DNA of 64,000 nt, from NCBI GenBank assembly GCA_016584495.1, contig WAID01000011.1:928987-992986 (forward strand), read 5' to 3'. Numbering within the stretch: position 1 is the stretch's first letter; each line of letters begins with the position of its first letter. Both the position numbers and the translations under genes were made by a program. This document shows positions 22,890-35,463 of this stretch, one piece after another. The DNA is from Celoporthe dispersa (taxonomy: Eukaryota > Ascomycota > Sordariomycetes > Diaporthales > Cryphonectriaceae). Under the pieces are notes generated by a model. That model was not told the origin of the DNA and did not search any database. It saw only the letters and a program-made list of their open reading frames with translations.

Positions 22890-23567
22890 CTTGTCTTTAC
22901 TTCTTCTTTTCTTCTTGATTGTTCCCTGGTGTATTGGTGCTCTTGATATCTTTGTGTGTGGTTTAGATTTGTTCTTGATGAGCCGATAGCAGTGCGAGTT
23001 AATCGAGCAAGTAGAGGTGGGATGTGGAGCTTGTTTCTCAACTAGGTAGACGGTGGATGTAGCGGGTCTGTATCTTTTATAGAGTCAAGAGAAGTAAGTA
23101 AAAAGGTCTTGTGTGTGTTATTAATCAGGCAAGAGGGTCGGTCACGTCGGTCTCCCGTCAACGGCCCGCGGTGGCTCCACTGCGACGGAACGGGGTTGGT
23201 TCGAGGTCGGCGAAGCATGAGCTGGGTGCTCGGCGACCAGAAGAAAACACAGCCCTGGGGGCGGCGAAAAGAGAAAAAAAAAAGACCAGGGCAGTAATTT
23301 GTGATTTCTCATCGGCTTATATCATCAGAAAAGCTGAAATGCAGCAGGAGCCCGAAGCAGGATGCAGAACATGGCAGGCATGAAAGTAGTCGTGGTCATG
23401 ATTATACAACTGCCACAAGCAAAATACAATCGCATAACGATAGAGGTATCCTATCCCAGCGCCTTCTCCCGCCCGCGCCCGGCATCATAAAAGTATAATT
23501 CATGTCCGTGATCTCTCATAACCTCAAGAAGTCGTCAGGAGAGGACCCGGTGGCACCACAAGGTGCT
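22890..23567. other. Intergenic region, promoter side of the 79-residue protein gene
   Basis: No coding sequence is supported. It contains poly-T and poly-A rich stretches and the 3' flank of the next minus-strand gene. Confidence 0.55.
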
Positions 23568-24581
23568 CTAGTTCTTGTGGAGCTTGGCCTTGATCTTGTC
23601 CTTCAGGCTCTTCTTCTCCTTGGACTCGGGCGACTCCGAGCTGGCCGGCGTGTCCTCCGACTTCTTGGAATCCGCCGCAGCCGGGTTGTGGATTCCCTTC
23701 TCCTCTAGGAGGCCTAAATAGACACCCAGTCATGTCAGCGGGGGGACTGTTTGATCTCCTTCCGGGATAGCGAGGGGAGGAGAGAGCTCTCTCTCAGGAC
23801 TTACGGTCGGCCTCCCGCCCGGCGCCAGGCTTCGTGGCGTCGAAGTCTCCACCGTCTGCCTGCAGGCCAGAGCTCTTGACATACTGCTCGCCGGACCCCT
23901 TGTTCTCGCCACTGCTCCCTAGCGGCTCACCTCCCTCCCCCTCTCCCTTCTCGGCGCCCGCGTCCTCTGCAGAGCCGCCCTTGCCGGCGTCACCGCCCCG
24001 CTCCTTGGCGACCTCTTCGATCGGCCGGGGACCGGGCCCGTCCACCTTGCCTGGGTTCTCGGACGCGTCCACGCTGCCCGTGTCGTCGACGTTCTTGCGC
24101 TCTTCTTCCTTCTTGGGGTCGGCTGTGGGGTTGGTATCGGGATCGCGGACATCGGCCTGGGCGGCCTTGAAGCCTGTGTCGCCTGTGGTGGAGGGCTGCT
24201 CTGCGGTAGGGCCCTTGCTCTGCGTGGCGGCGCTGTCGCCGGTCTGGGCGGGCTCTGTGCGCAACGAGTTTTTTCAGAAGTCAGCCTCGAGCTGCCCAGC
24301 AGGTGGTTCAGGGGAGAGGAGAGCTGGCGGTGGCTCCGCAAGAAACGGCGCGTGTAGAGAGGAAAAAAGGGAGGAGAGGAGGGAGGAGATATCGTACCCA
24401 TGTTGCCAGCGTCGAACGGCTCGCCCTTTGAGGTATCTCCCTGCTTGCCAGAAACTGGCTCCTGGCCCTGTGTCTCGCTGGTGGTGGTACCGTCTGCGGC
24501 CGCGGTGTTGGTGTTGTTTTCGCTGTTCTCGCCCCAGATGGCCTTGGAGGCAGACGATGCGATGGAATTAATAGTCTCCAT
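23568..24581 (-). CDS. Hydrophilic, probably disordered 259-residue fungal protein
   Basis: Exons: 24398-24581, 23805-24254 and 23568-23713. Introns have donors GTACGA and GTAAGT and acceptors ACAG and TTAG, and the exons sum to 260 codons without error. Start ATG gives METINSIASSASKAIWG; an upstream TTG is in frame but is not an ATG. The protein is rich in G, E, D, K, S and T, has no membrane segment, and ends in a basic helix (EKKSLKDKIKAKLHKN). The N-terminal motif and the basic tail look like a conserved fungal family of unknown function; similar hydrophilic proteins are often stress-related (inference). Confidence 0.75.
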
Positions 24582-26281
24582 GTTGGTGGTGGGCAAGAGG
24601 TCAAGAGATCGCAGGGGGGGTGTGAGATGTGATGTAATGTGTGGTAGGTAGTACTTAGTGGTGGGGAGTGTCGGCTCTGGGTCCTGCTGACGAGAAGAAA
24701 AAAAAAGGTAGGTCGATGTTGTTAATTGCTATGTATGAAGGATGGGAGGCCAGATCCAGGTCGGGAGGTTGGCAGGGCTGTGCTTATGTATTTATGAAGG
24801 AGAAAAATGGAGGAGGACAGGAGGGTATTGCGTTGCCCAGATGTTCTCTCAGAGCTGTCACAAGTTCTTGTTTCTTGTACTAACTAGTACAACCTGAAGG
24901 GGGGCGAGTCGAGTGGGCCTCGAGAGCAGGTTGGTAGGATCTGAACCGGGCGAGAGTACTCTGTGTGGTGCCTGTGCTATACGAGATGGTTCTTCGTTCT
25001 TCTTTTTCTTTTTGTTTCGCCTAGAACGAGGCAGCCGTGCTCCCTCCCCTTTCCCCCGGAGGAGAGGTGACGTCTTTGCCTGCAGGGGGGGGAGGCGTGT
25101 AAGCCCAAGAAGCAAGACGAGACAAGAGCGGTCTTAGTCTCCTTCGCTCATTCTTCCCCCTCCCCTCCCCCACTCCCTACTAGTATTGCGTCGTGCGAAC
25201 AGGGCAGACAGCCGAGCAGGAGAAGGAGAAGATGGATCACCTGGACGGACCGGACGCCCGCAGCGGGAAGGTCGCTGTACTGGGTAACCTAGTAACAGGC
25301 AGACAGGCTATCGAACAGCATCATGAGAACATGTTGTCCTCCTCCTCTCTCTCTCTCCCGAGAGCCACAGCGTGCAGGAGAACCAAGGCCTGGCCTGGCC
25401 TGTTGCTCACGTCTCATGTGAGGCATGGCAGAGATGGATCGAGGCCCGAGGCTGTGGATAGTTCCACATCCGTGCCAAAGGACGCCCGCTGAAGCCCACA
25501 GATTAACCTTACCAGCTCTTTGGGACCAAAGGGCCGGGCTAGGCTGAGGCTGTCCTGTTCTCCCGCGCGCCTGAGCTGAGTGGTGTACGTGGTGGGGTCG
25601 ACGATGACGTCGCGAGCAGCCACAAAGCACCTCCCCGCACGCCCGCCCCTACGTCACTGGGGTCAAATCTCCCCGGTGATGTAACGACGCCTCAGGGGGT
25701 TCTAGGCCCGCCCTGTGGTGCCAAGCCAGGCCTACCTCCAGCTGGGCTCTACTGTGCCATAGTATGTAGGAACCAGGGTACACACCCCGTCTGAACTTCA
25801 CCTCGCAGGTAGGGGTCACGGCTTCGTAGGCTGGCTTTTAAGAGAGAAGACGAATAAAACAGACTTGCTCGTTAGACGACGTTCTGAGGGTATCTCGGTC
25901 ATATCTATAATGCGCCTGCACCCGGCACAGACGGCCGTCCGGGCACCTGGCCTCGTGTGCTTCCTCCGTTCTTCCCACGTCGTCGCATATCCTCACGAGA
26001 CTAGTCCCACATAGCTCGGCGTGCTCCATGTACTGTTGTAATATCCCAAACAGGCGCAAGTGACGATGAGAACAAGCACGGCCAAGTGATCAACAAAAGG
26101 TCAAAATTGGTATCATATTGTTCGAGATCGCAATATGCCAAAAAAAAAAAAAAAAAAAGACAACCATCCAAAAAAAAAAAAAAGCATGCCCGCGCACGAG
26201 GCTCCATCGTAGAGCCTGTTTGCGTTACGCCTGCCGTTCATTACCTGACACTGGACCTGAACGAGCCCAGACTCATCCTCC
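24582..26281. other. Intergenic region left of the HeLo-like/protease gene
   Basis: 1.7 kb with no supported gene. It contains C-rich runs at 25080-25090 and 25155-25170, and two poly-A runs close to the 3' end of the HeLo-like gene. Confidence 0.55.
26140..26183. repeat. Two poly-A runs (A19 and A14)
   Basis: A19 at 26140-26158 and A14 at 26170-26183, separated by gacaaccatcc. On the minus strand they are T-runs about 100 bases beyond the stop of the neighbouring gene, so they are not a poly(A) tail copied from that transcript. Confidence 0.85.
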
Positions 26282-29200
26282 TCACGCCCTCCTGGACCTC
26301 TGCCATGCCCATGCCCCTCTGCTCGCGCCGGACTCCGCCATCGAGGCCGGCCGGTCACCCGCCTCGTCGTCCTGCAGCCTGATCCTGACGGATCCCTTGC
26401 CCTTCCGTATGCTCCGCCGCTTCGCCGCCGCCATCGACCTCATCTCGGCGTCGAGCCCTGTCTCCTCTCCCAGGACCGGCGCGTGGTAGCCCTCGCTCCT
26501 GCTGTCGCCCACCATCCGCACCACCGGCTCGCCTCCCGGCAGCTTGATCACCGACGCCTCGAGGGTCTCGGCGATGTCGAGCAGCAACACGTCCATCGGG
26601 CAGATGTAAGCCACCTTCTTGCGCTGGGAGAAGGCCACCACGTGCCCGCACACCCGTCCGTGGTTCCTCTCCACGATCCACGCGCCGCTGTCGCCGGGCA
26701 GGCCCAGGGGGAGGCTGGCCTGGTCGCTGCTGCCGCCTCCTGTCTTCTCGGGAAGCGCATTTGTCACCTGGTACGTGTGGCTGGGCGAGACGCGGCCGTA
26801 GATCTTCACAGAGGTTAGAGCGGGCAGGATGAAGCCGAACTGTAGGCCGCTCGTGCGCGCCATGCACTGCACCTCCAGGTTCGGGAGCGCAGTCGTCGGC
26901 AGTACGGACTTGGGGTGCATCGACCGCCCGTTTAGGTCCACGCCGGCCGGTATAGAGTTCGTGCCGGGCAGGCGGTCATCGTTGAACTCGAACAGCGCCC
27001 AGTCGATCTCGTGGATGAGGCCGCGCTCGTCGTTGCGCCGCCGGATGCCGCTTGAGGCATAGATCTCCCCGAGGCTGAAGCTGTCGAGGTGGTCCTCGTC
27101 CCGTGTCTCGGAGCCAGCGTAGAAGTCCTCGTCGACGTCGTCCAGGGCCGGCTGGCTGACTATGTATCCGTCGCCGCACCCAGCCTCGACGCCAGGTATG
27201 TCTCCAGGCTGGGAGTACTCGTCCTCTTCCTCCTCGTCGTCAGACTCCGAGTACTCGCTGGTGACCGCTGACTCGGTTAGGATATCTGTGCCGGCGTCCG
27301 AGAACTCGGCCGCGTAGTCCTCACTATCGCTGCTGTCGCCCGAGACGGGCGACTCGCTTGGGTACTGCTGCGCATACCAGGCGGCCAGGTCAGGCACTTG
27401 GTCCCTGGAGCCGGCCATGCTCCGCTGGATCCGCTGTGCCTCCTTTGGCGTCAGGGTGGACTGTTCTGCATCGGGATCATCAAGCATGTGATGGACCGTC
27501 ATGCCGTACGTCTTGTCGTCAACCACGACCAGACCCCCGAAGCTGACGGGCGGCAGGTGGCGGTCGCCAACCCAGGCTCCTATGCTGGCTCCATTCGATG
27601 GGCGCTCCTGAAAGCTTCCATTAGCGGCGGCCACTACTTCAGAAGATTCCCCCTGGGCCATGCTGCGCTTCGTACCGGTACCATCGTTGCGCGACCGGAG
27701 AACTTGCCCTCGGCACACCTTCAACGCGAAGCCCGCCGGCCCCTCGAATATGGCGCCCAGCTTCCGTTTCAGGATCGCCTTGACCTTTGGCACCGAAGTA
27801 CACACTACCAGAACAGTCGCTCTCGTTTCCTTGGCTGACTCCCCGATGGATTCGAGAGAGATCTCCACCGACTCGGGGTGCTTTCGGTAGAAGTGACGCA
27901 GCGCCTGGTTGATCTGTGGCATGAGCACGTCGTTCCAGTGCTCGACAGCTTCGGCAGGAAGTGCCGCCTGCGGATAAAGTCGACACTTGTTTGGTCGTCT
28001 GGCCCTTGGCTCCGGAGCTTGAAGGGCTGCAGCAGAATTGACTGTCAGATCGTTCACCTGGTCCCGCGTGCTGGCGAACATACCTCTTGGTGGTTCGACC
28101 CGGGGTGAGATGGAAGAAGGAGTCGAGCCTCCCCTCGGCCCAGCCGTCTCAGGTGCCGAGATGGAGAAGCCAGCTTCGCGCGCCTTGGCGTCTCTCGAGG
28201 AGCTCGCCACGACGGAGACCTCGGGCTTCTCACCCTTCCGTGTCGGTGCTTGAATGCCCAGGTCGCTGCTGAGACGACCTTCCAGGCCACCAACGCTGTC
28301 TATGATCGCGCAGGCTTCGAGGAAACGACTAGCCTTGACCTGGACCTGCGTCATGACCTGGCTGCTCTCGGCCTCTGCTCGGAGCTCGTCGTCCACCGCA
28401 GCATAACACGTCTGCACCGCTTTCATGTAGAGTGTGCCACACCTGGCCGCAAGCTGCTCCAGGACCGATTCCGGGATGGACGTGGTCGACGGTGTCGCGA
28501 CCAAGTTCTCGAGGGGGGTCCACAGACCGATGGAGAGCAGGAGCATCGCCAGAGAGTACAGATCGAATGCCTTGGAATCAACATTGGACAGGAGAGTCCT
28601 CTCGCCTGTGGTCTTGGGATCGAGCGGGTGGCGGTATAGCGAGGGCGAAGGTGCGGAGCTCTCCTGAAAGCTGTCGGAGAAGAGGTCGAAAGAGGAGACC
28701 AGAGGGCGCCGTATATCGACCTCTCCAGAGCCCAAGCTTGGTTCGATGCCGACGGCCTTGCAGAAAGACACATTGGAGTTGACCAGATTACCGTGTGTAA
28801 TCCCGCGAGCGTGCATGTCGAATACGGTGTTGGCTAGGTTGAAGGCTAACCGGAACTTTGCCTCCAGGGGAGGCTCGGAGTCTGGTCTGGCAAGGAGGTC
28901 CGAGAGTGAACAGAGAGTGTTGAGTGTGTTGTGAGTGATGGACTCCGAAGGAGACTGGGTTGAAGGATGGAGGGAAGTGGTAGACCAGTCCAAGCCTTGC
29001 ATTTTTCATGTCTTCAAAGTATCCTAGCAATTGAGGTATGCCGGTCCAGGAGCCTGGAGAGCGTTGTGGCTCCGTCTGTAGCCCTGCAGACAGCTTCTCA
29101 AAGCGAGACATATCGGGCATGATGTCCACCTGTGCAAACATGGGATCGAACTCGGCATACTCCAGCAGAAGTGCAGTGTATGGCCTTCCATTGTTTCCTG

Positions 29201-29885
29201 TCAAGTCGGAGTAGGCCTGTTTGCTCATGAAGACAATGTCTCTCGATGAGGTCTCTGTGGCGGACTCAGACATGGGTATTGGCTGCCTTTCGTTCAAGCT
29301 GATCAAGGTCTTGGGTTCAATCTTTTGTGGTGTCTGCATCCTGGTGGACTCAAAGGCACGCATGTCGTCGTTGGAACTGCCTTTGACCCTGGCCTGGGCA
29401 GACAGGGCCGTACTCGAGCGTGTCCTCGACAGGTCATATAGTGTGTCGATACAGGTGGTCAGGTCTCTGACCAGCTCTTCGAACTTGGCTTTGTCCCATG
29501 GCACAATGGGAATCTTCTTGTCCCCCATGGGCCTCGGGATTTCGCCAGCCTGACGCCTGGAACTTGCCCACAGCGGTTCCGCCTCGGCCAGGATGTCCTT
29601 GATATTGGACATGATGCTCCCGACGACCTCACTGACACCTGCTTTCGAGAGGGCGTCATCGATGATGTCCGCGTTTCCGGGGTCGGACCAGCCCAGGCCC
29701 CAGGTGACAAGCCGGTCATTCTGGATCTTGAGCTTCCGGTGCAGTGACTTGATGTCTGGGTCCTCGGCGCTCTGGATGGGCTGCTTGACGAAGTCTGAGG
29801 ACTTCTTGGTGTCGGTGTAGAGTCGGCTCAGGCGTCGCTGGACAGGCAGTTGGAAGCCGCCCTGCGGCAAGCCGTATGACTCCAT
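26282..29885 (-). CDS. HeLo-like / pseudokinase / trypsin-like protease fusion protein (frame broken once)
   Basis: About 1,200 residues in one exon. Residues 1 to about 200 are helical with DTKKSSDF...SLHRKLKIQNDRLVTWG, a pattern seen in HeLo-like domains of fungal incompatibility proteins. About 200-520 resembles the kinase-like region that often follows (ALLLEYAEFDP, GYFEDMKNARLGLVYHFPP, then HARGITHGNLVNSN and DLYSLAMLLLSIGLW). The catalytic loop reads HGNLVNSN, not HRDLKxxN, so a pseudokinase is likely. The C-terminal half has a chymotrypsin-like triad: His in GMTVHHML (about 798), Asp in HEIDWALFEF (about 960) and Ser in LPGDSGAW (about 1065), with a long acidic insert between His and Asp. 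A single extra base near 28944-28948 separates the first 313 residues from the rest. Domain calls are by eye; the protease fold is the surest, the HeLo call the weakest. Likely a recognition or cell-death protein (inference). Confidence 0.7.
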
Positions 29886-30234
29886 GGTGTCGTCGCCGGG
29901 TGAGACTCGATGACAACAGGGCCGTCAATGGCAAGATCGTGACGGTATGAGATGATTAAAACCAGCCGGTGATTATGAAGCTGCCACGCAAAACATTGTG
30001 GTCTCGAGCGGCTTGATCAGTAACAGTTTGTTGACCTCGTCGGCTGTGTGGCCGCGTAATGATGCCCTGCTCGGTCGTTGATTGCAACAAGGGTGTGGAC
30101 AAATGGTATCGGTTGGCCTCAGCTGCTTGGGACGAGCTGTGGGTCCAATTCTTCAAGAGCGGAAAGAGCCTGTATTAAAGAGAGCACACGACACGAAACG
30201 AAGGAGAAGAGAAAGAAAGGGAAACGAAAAGGAT

Positions 30235-30270
30235 GGTGTGTGTGTGTGTGTATGTGTGTGTGTGTGTGTT
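30235..30270. repeat. (TG)n microsatellite
   Basis: An almost uninterrupted TG run with one TA, in non-coding DNA. Confidence 0.9.
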
Positions 30271-31958
30271 GGGCTCAGCATCACGATGCAGCCGAGGGCG
30301 CAGTTGATTCAAGAACAGTTGCCAGCCTGATGATGGTAAATGGGGGCAGCCGAGACTCCGTACTAGGTACGAATGTCCCCTAAGGTGGTCGAGACTCGTA
30401 GCAAAACTGGGCACTGTGTAGGACCTAAAAGAGATGTCGCGTCTCGTAGAACACCGATGAATACCGGCAATGCAACTGAGATAGCGCTAGACCCGCCAGC
30501 ATGTCAATCACGGATGGGAAACAAAAAAAAAAGGAAAAAAACTGCGCCAGGTGCGTGTGCGTCGCCCTGTGCCGTTCGAGAGCATCGAAATGCTGCTGCC
30601 TGAAGTCGCTTTTTCTAGGCAGCCGAATAAAGACCCCCTCCCGTTTTGGCGTTACGCTGCGTCCGCCCCGTTGTCAGACATCCCAAAGCAGCGGCTCGAG
30701 CCGAGGACCCAATCAAGGGATGGTAAGAGCTGGTCACGTGCTATTTGTGCTGACATAATGCATCAAGTACCCCTGTCTTTCTCACCATACCTGGCAAGCC
30801 TGGTTCCAAGCTCCAACAGCAGGAATGATGGAACCGACGACGCCAGATGCACAGCAACGAGCACCCAACCAACCGGGCTCAGCCGGCGGTGTGCACCCTT
30901 TGAGACTAAGTCTTGAATACTCTAGTGTTTGATCAACAACATTGATGTAGAGACGTGCTGTAAATAAGGTTACGTTCCAGAGTCTCGTCGCTCGTAGCGT
31001 CCGATATTGCTTCAACCTATGCGAAACTTGAGGCTGCCCATGCCTGGACCTTCAGCAAGTATCATCGAAACCACGCAGATTCTCTTGGGTTTCCTTTCTT
31101 CGCGACGCAGCCGATACACATCTGGGATCCCTGGACCCTTCACTTTGGGCACAGGCAGCTACATGATCAATGATATGCCCTCTTTTGAGATCACTTGGCA
31201 GGCGGTGGTATGCTGTTCCCCATTTTGTCATGCCAAGGTTCATTTGGTCAAGATTGCTGGGCGGAAGCCAGATCTAGGCTTGTTCCGAATCCTAAAGACC
31301 TCCAACAGACGGCGCGCATGAAAAGGCACATGAAAGGCTAATTAACTTAGATATAGCCTGCGCGCTGTCTGTCAGCCACTTACTCACTGCACTACCCATT
31401 TCGGGGCTCGAGATTCAACAGGCATCCATAAGATGGCTCGTAAAAGTTTTAGGAAGCATCCTGGGCGAGAATAGATCTGAAGGACACGAGTAGGTTTGAT
31501 CAGCGAGGGAAGAAATATCCATGGATGCTCCAAGAGCTTGTCAAAAGCACCAGCTGTATGTATGTGCTAAACCAGGACCCCTCGTTGGTATGGCTATTCC
31601 CGCTATCGTTCCCGTTCCCTACAATTGCAACGCTTGGCTCTGGGCACAGTACACTATCACACGGCCCCTTGCCCCGCGGGTCCTCGCGAATGCACGTGTA
31701 ATTTTCGAGGAATATGGCTGCCTAAATAAGAGCGCCCCGCCGAATGCCGTGGGCATGAGCTCGCCAACCGAAGCTACCACGGGGAGAGAGAAAAGGGCAA
31801 AGAAGAAGAAAAGAAAGAAAAAAAAAGACATCAGGGATAACGATCTGTCAGATGCCTTACTTTCGAAACAAGCCACTGGTGGGCTGCAACAGATGTTTGC
31901 ATAAAAATTACGCTTTATGTGTCTTGACACACTCAGATGCGGCATCCTCCGCTTTTCT

Positions 31959-31990
<32 letters not shown>

Positions 31991-31998
31991 GGAGAGGG
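31959..31998. repeat. (TG)n(AG)n compound microsatellite
   Basis: Seven or so TG units followed directly by AG units in non-coding DNA. Confidence 0.85.
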
Positions 31999-34698
31999 AG
32001 AGTGAGTGAGAGGGATGGATCCTCTCAAGCGTGGAGCCGATTTCCGACTAAGACTGATAGCGCAATCACTGGTGGCGTCAGGCAACAAATATTAAATGTC
32101 CTTGTCCATAGACGTTGACCATCCATCCCTTCTTGTCACTGCCCAATCCATTATGATTTCTCTGCTCGAGCGGTGCAACGTGACAAGGTAATCACGGGCT
32201 TTCCCCCGCATCGCTCCAAGAAAGGTGTCTGGTCGACTCTTATCCCCCCATCTGGGCTATCTCGGGGCTGAGTTTTGAGTGGTTATTATGTGGCGCTCGC
32301 CAGGCAGCCGTGAATGCGCTGGCTGCAGCGTTTTCTTCTGATCTGTCAGATCTGTCAGAAATGATAGCCTTCAGTCAGGAGCATAATACCCGACACTTAA
32401 CATGATTACATTTGTAGCTTTGTCTGACCGACCTCCGTCGTGCCGGATGTATGCGAAGCTGACATACATAATAGCACACGGTCGACAATAAACCGTGATT
32501 ATGGACCACATGGTGACCATTTTTAGTCAGCTGAAGCCCGAGGTGGTTGTCCCTTTGCTTTGCAGAGTTGACGCGAGAGAGTGCGAGCCGGCCATTGCTT
32601 GATCGGCATGTCCGCCAGGCAGACAAGTAGCCACCTGAACTGCGAGCAGATCATGGCTGCATGCTCACAGAGTTTGTCTACACCCTCCCACGACGACAGC
32701 ATCTCTGGATGACGACAACCTGGTGTAGTGGATACATTGGATTACTGTATGAACCTCTAGACAAGGCGAGGGGGTCAAGGCCTAAATCCATGTCTCTAGG
32801 TAAATACAGCCTTTTTCACGCCTGGTCGTTTGCAAGTGGCGCGCGAATCAATTAACAGCGGTCGCCCAGTGTTCTCTTCAAATTTTGTAATCACCCGCCC
32901 CCAGTTCGTGTGGTTACCTGCTTAGGTAGATAAATTCACTGGAAGCCCGTGCTTCGAAGTCTTTGGGTATCATAGTCTCGGAAATGGTACCTGTTTCAAG
33001 TGGTGACAAGGGAACTGCAAGCCACGTCAACACCACTTGTCAAATTTCCACAGGTGGAGAATTCGCTAGTACATATCTGCTGTTGGTTGATACGTTGTGA
33101 GCATCCTGTCAGTCGATATTAGGCAGGCAGCCAGATCAGTTCTGGTTTCTACAGTGCGCGCTCGCCCCGTTTGATTGCAGGTATACAGCTACACGATCCT
33201 TGCAAGAGCGTAACCCTCCATGCATTGTTGCGTAGTTGTGTCATGTTGGAGCAGAAGACACGGTAGGATCCATTTGGTGCCTCTGCTCTGAAGATACGTG
33301 CTTGCAATCAGAGACTAACCCAACGCCTTCAAGTCTCGGAAATCAGCCGTCGGATCTCGAGTGTGCCCAAATGAGAACACCATTTCAAGTAGCAAGACAG
33401 ATCAGTAATAGCCATTACAAAATACTCGAGTATAATCAATGCAGACGTACCCTCAGCGTCCAGCTTTCCAGGTCGAGGCATCTGGGCTTTTCAACTGACC
33501 TAAACAAGTTCATTTAACAACATGGCTGTCTACATGCTATATTGATAGGGGAAAGTACCCGTGTTGGTGATCCTCTTGGTGAATCATTCTTCAAAGACGT
33601 CCAGACCTGAGCTTGCAAACCATTACGCTAATACACTCACGCATCATCTACACACACGGAAAGCCTACCAAAATGAAATAATGTTATTCTGAAATGTAAT
33701 CGCGCTCGACGGGGAAAGGGAGAATCCTCCTATCTTTAAAAACCAAATAAAAAAAAAATGAAAACGAGACGTGTATCTCGGCGTGTAGGTACAACGTGCC
33801 AGACATACACCCAAGCAACCGAGTCTCACAGCATTGTATGCGCCATTTCTTTGAAGGTGTCTGATTTTTTATCATTAGCGATTACTAGAAAATATCTTGA
33901 TACAACTATAAAGCTAGCCCACGTCTTGATCATCTCGTTTACATCTGCCAATTCATATTATTACTACTCATGTTCAGTTGTCAACTGTGTGGTGACCTTT
34001 TGAAGTGCTCTAAACTGGATATCGGCCAAGCCAGCCCATTGACATAAATATTGTATGACTTCGGAGGATAACATATTACATTACGAGCCTAAGATATCGA
34101 CAAATTTTGTTTCATATTTTGAAATTGCGCATTCATCATTACAGGCTAGTACCTCACAACTCCCTTACCATAGAGTTGCACGGCAAGGAGAGTGCACCTA
34201 GGTGGCAGGCTGGAGGTGAATGATTATTCCCTTTGGCGGTCTGTTCTGTCTACTTAAGTATACAATGCTTGTCATGTATATGTAAATATATGTATATATA
34301 TTTGAAGTATTAAACAGTCTATGCCTGAGCTCAACCCGTCAAAGATATTTCTAGCACAAGAATACAAGCCTGATCTTAAGCCTGTCATCATGTCACAATG
34401 CTATAATTGTATGCATGTTTCGGAGGTAAATTGATTGGCCATTTGGACATCAGAATCTGAACGTCATAGAATGTCTTGCACTTGAGAAAATATATTCACT
34501 TTTAGCTTGTTCATAGATGTGTCAATACACTGCCTGTGTCAAGTAGCTCATGCACCAACAAAGCTTGCCCAGATGACCAAGTCTCGAGTTTGCGTTCAGC
34601 TTCATTGTCAAAGTTCGTAAACGTCATTCATGCCAACCACCAACGCCTGCTACCAAGATACCTGAGGGGGAAATCAAATGCCAAAAAACCCCTTGGGG

Positions 34699-35463
34699 TT
34701 ACAGCATCAGAGCAGATCCGAGCAGACCGGCCGCGAGCACGGCGACTAGGCTGCCAAACAGGCCGTTCACAGGCGGCGCGAGGCCCGGGGCGACGGAGGC
34801 ACTGCTGGTGGAAGAGGACGTTTCGGCGGTGGTGGTGCCGTTGGTCTGGGACTCGTCGGAGCTGACGAGTGCTGTCAGGCTGGAGTCGGAGCTGAAGGCG
34901 GCCGTCACGCCGGAGGCATTCTTGCAGGACGTCGTTGAGTAGTTTCCGGAGCCCGAGACAAAGTTGACAGCTGCACACTATCGCGGGAGGGTGACGGGTC
35001 AGCACGAGAGTATTCTTGTGGAAATTGGGAAAGCTGAAGCTGCTCAGCGAGGACGTGAAAGGAGTCTCACCTGGTACAACAGCCCGTCGGGCCCGTCACA
35101 CACGACGCCCAGGACGCCCGTCGACCCCGCGAGGCTGGCTGGTGCCGCCACCGCCTGCTGGCAGTAATCGCCCTCGCCGGTCTGGGTGAAGATGGGGTAG
35201 ATCTGGGTCCAGTTGGAGCTGCCGGTCTGGTCGGTGGTGGCGCGGAACAGCCAGTTGGCCTCGGGGTGTCCCAGGAACAGCTCGATGGCCTCGCCGTCGA
35301 CGTGGAAGTCGGTCACGTTGTCCTTTGAGAAGTCGAGGGTGACGCCGCCGCAGGGGGAGGTGCCCTCTGTGTCCTCGTCAAAGGGCCCCACTGAGACTGG
35401 GGCGTCGAGGGTGAAGTGGGCGGCCGCGAGGGCGGGCAGCAGGAGGAGGGCGAGGCGAGCCAT
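34699..35463 (-). CDS. BIM1-like (X325/LPMO-like) copper-binding GPI-anchored protein
   Basis: Two exons: 35071-35463 and 34699-34977, with a GTGAGA/ATAG intron in phase 0; 223 residues. A signal peptide ends at AHAA-type residues so that the mature protein would start with histidine (HFTLDAPVSVGPFDEDTEG), as in lytic polysaccharide monooxygenase-like proteins where the N-terminal histidine binds copper. The FDEDTEGTSPCGG block is typical of the BIM1/X325 family, which in Cryptococcus acts in copper acquisition and is not an active polysaccharide oxidase (family knowledge). The C-terminus is Ser/Thr-rich and ends in a hydrophobic segment, fitting a GPI anchor. Cell-surface copper handling is likely. 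It lies upstream of, and divergent from, a ferric reductase gene. Confidence 0.87.

Larger units (their letters stand above)
29886..34698. other. Gene-poor stretch of 4.8 kb
   Basis: I find no supported gene. Composition shifts to AT-richer DNA, especially 33.5-34.5 kb. It contains (TG)n at 30235-30270 and (TG)n(AG)n at 31959-31998. No inverted terminal repeats, transposase motifs or reverse-transcriptase motifs were recognised, though an old degraded element cannot be excluded. Confidence 0.5.

Noticed and set aside
26140..26183. Retroposon poly(A) tail
   Set aside because: No target-site duplication or element body is visible; the runs look like simple homopolymers.
26282..29002. Treating the 906-residue downstream frame as a separate gene
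   Set aside because: It begins in the middle of the kinase-like region and the upstream frame ends in the same region; one gene with a frame error is simpler.
32716..32795. Possible tRNA gene
   Set aside because: TGGTGTAGTGGATAC resembles an A box, but there is no proper B box (GGTTCGANTCC) and no cloverleaf that I can build.
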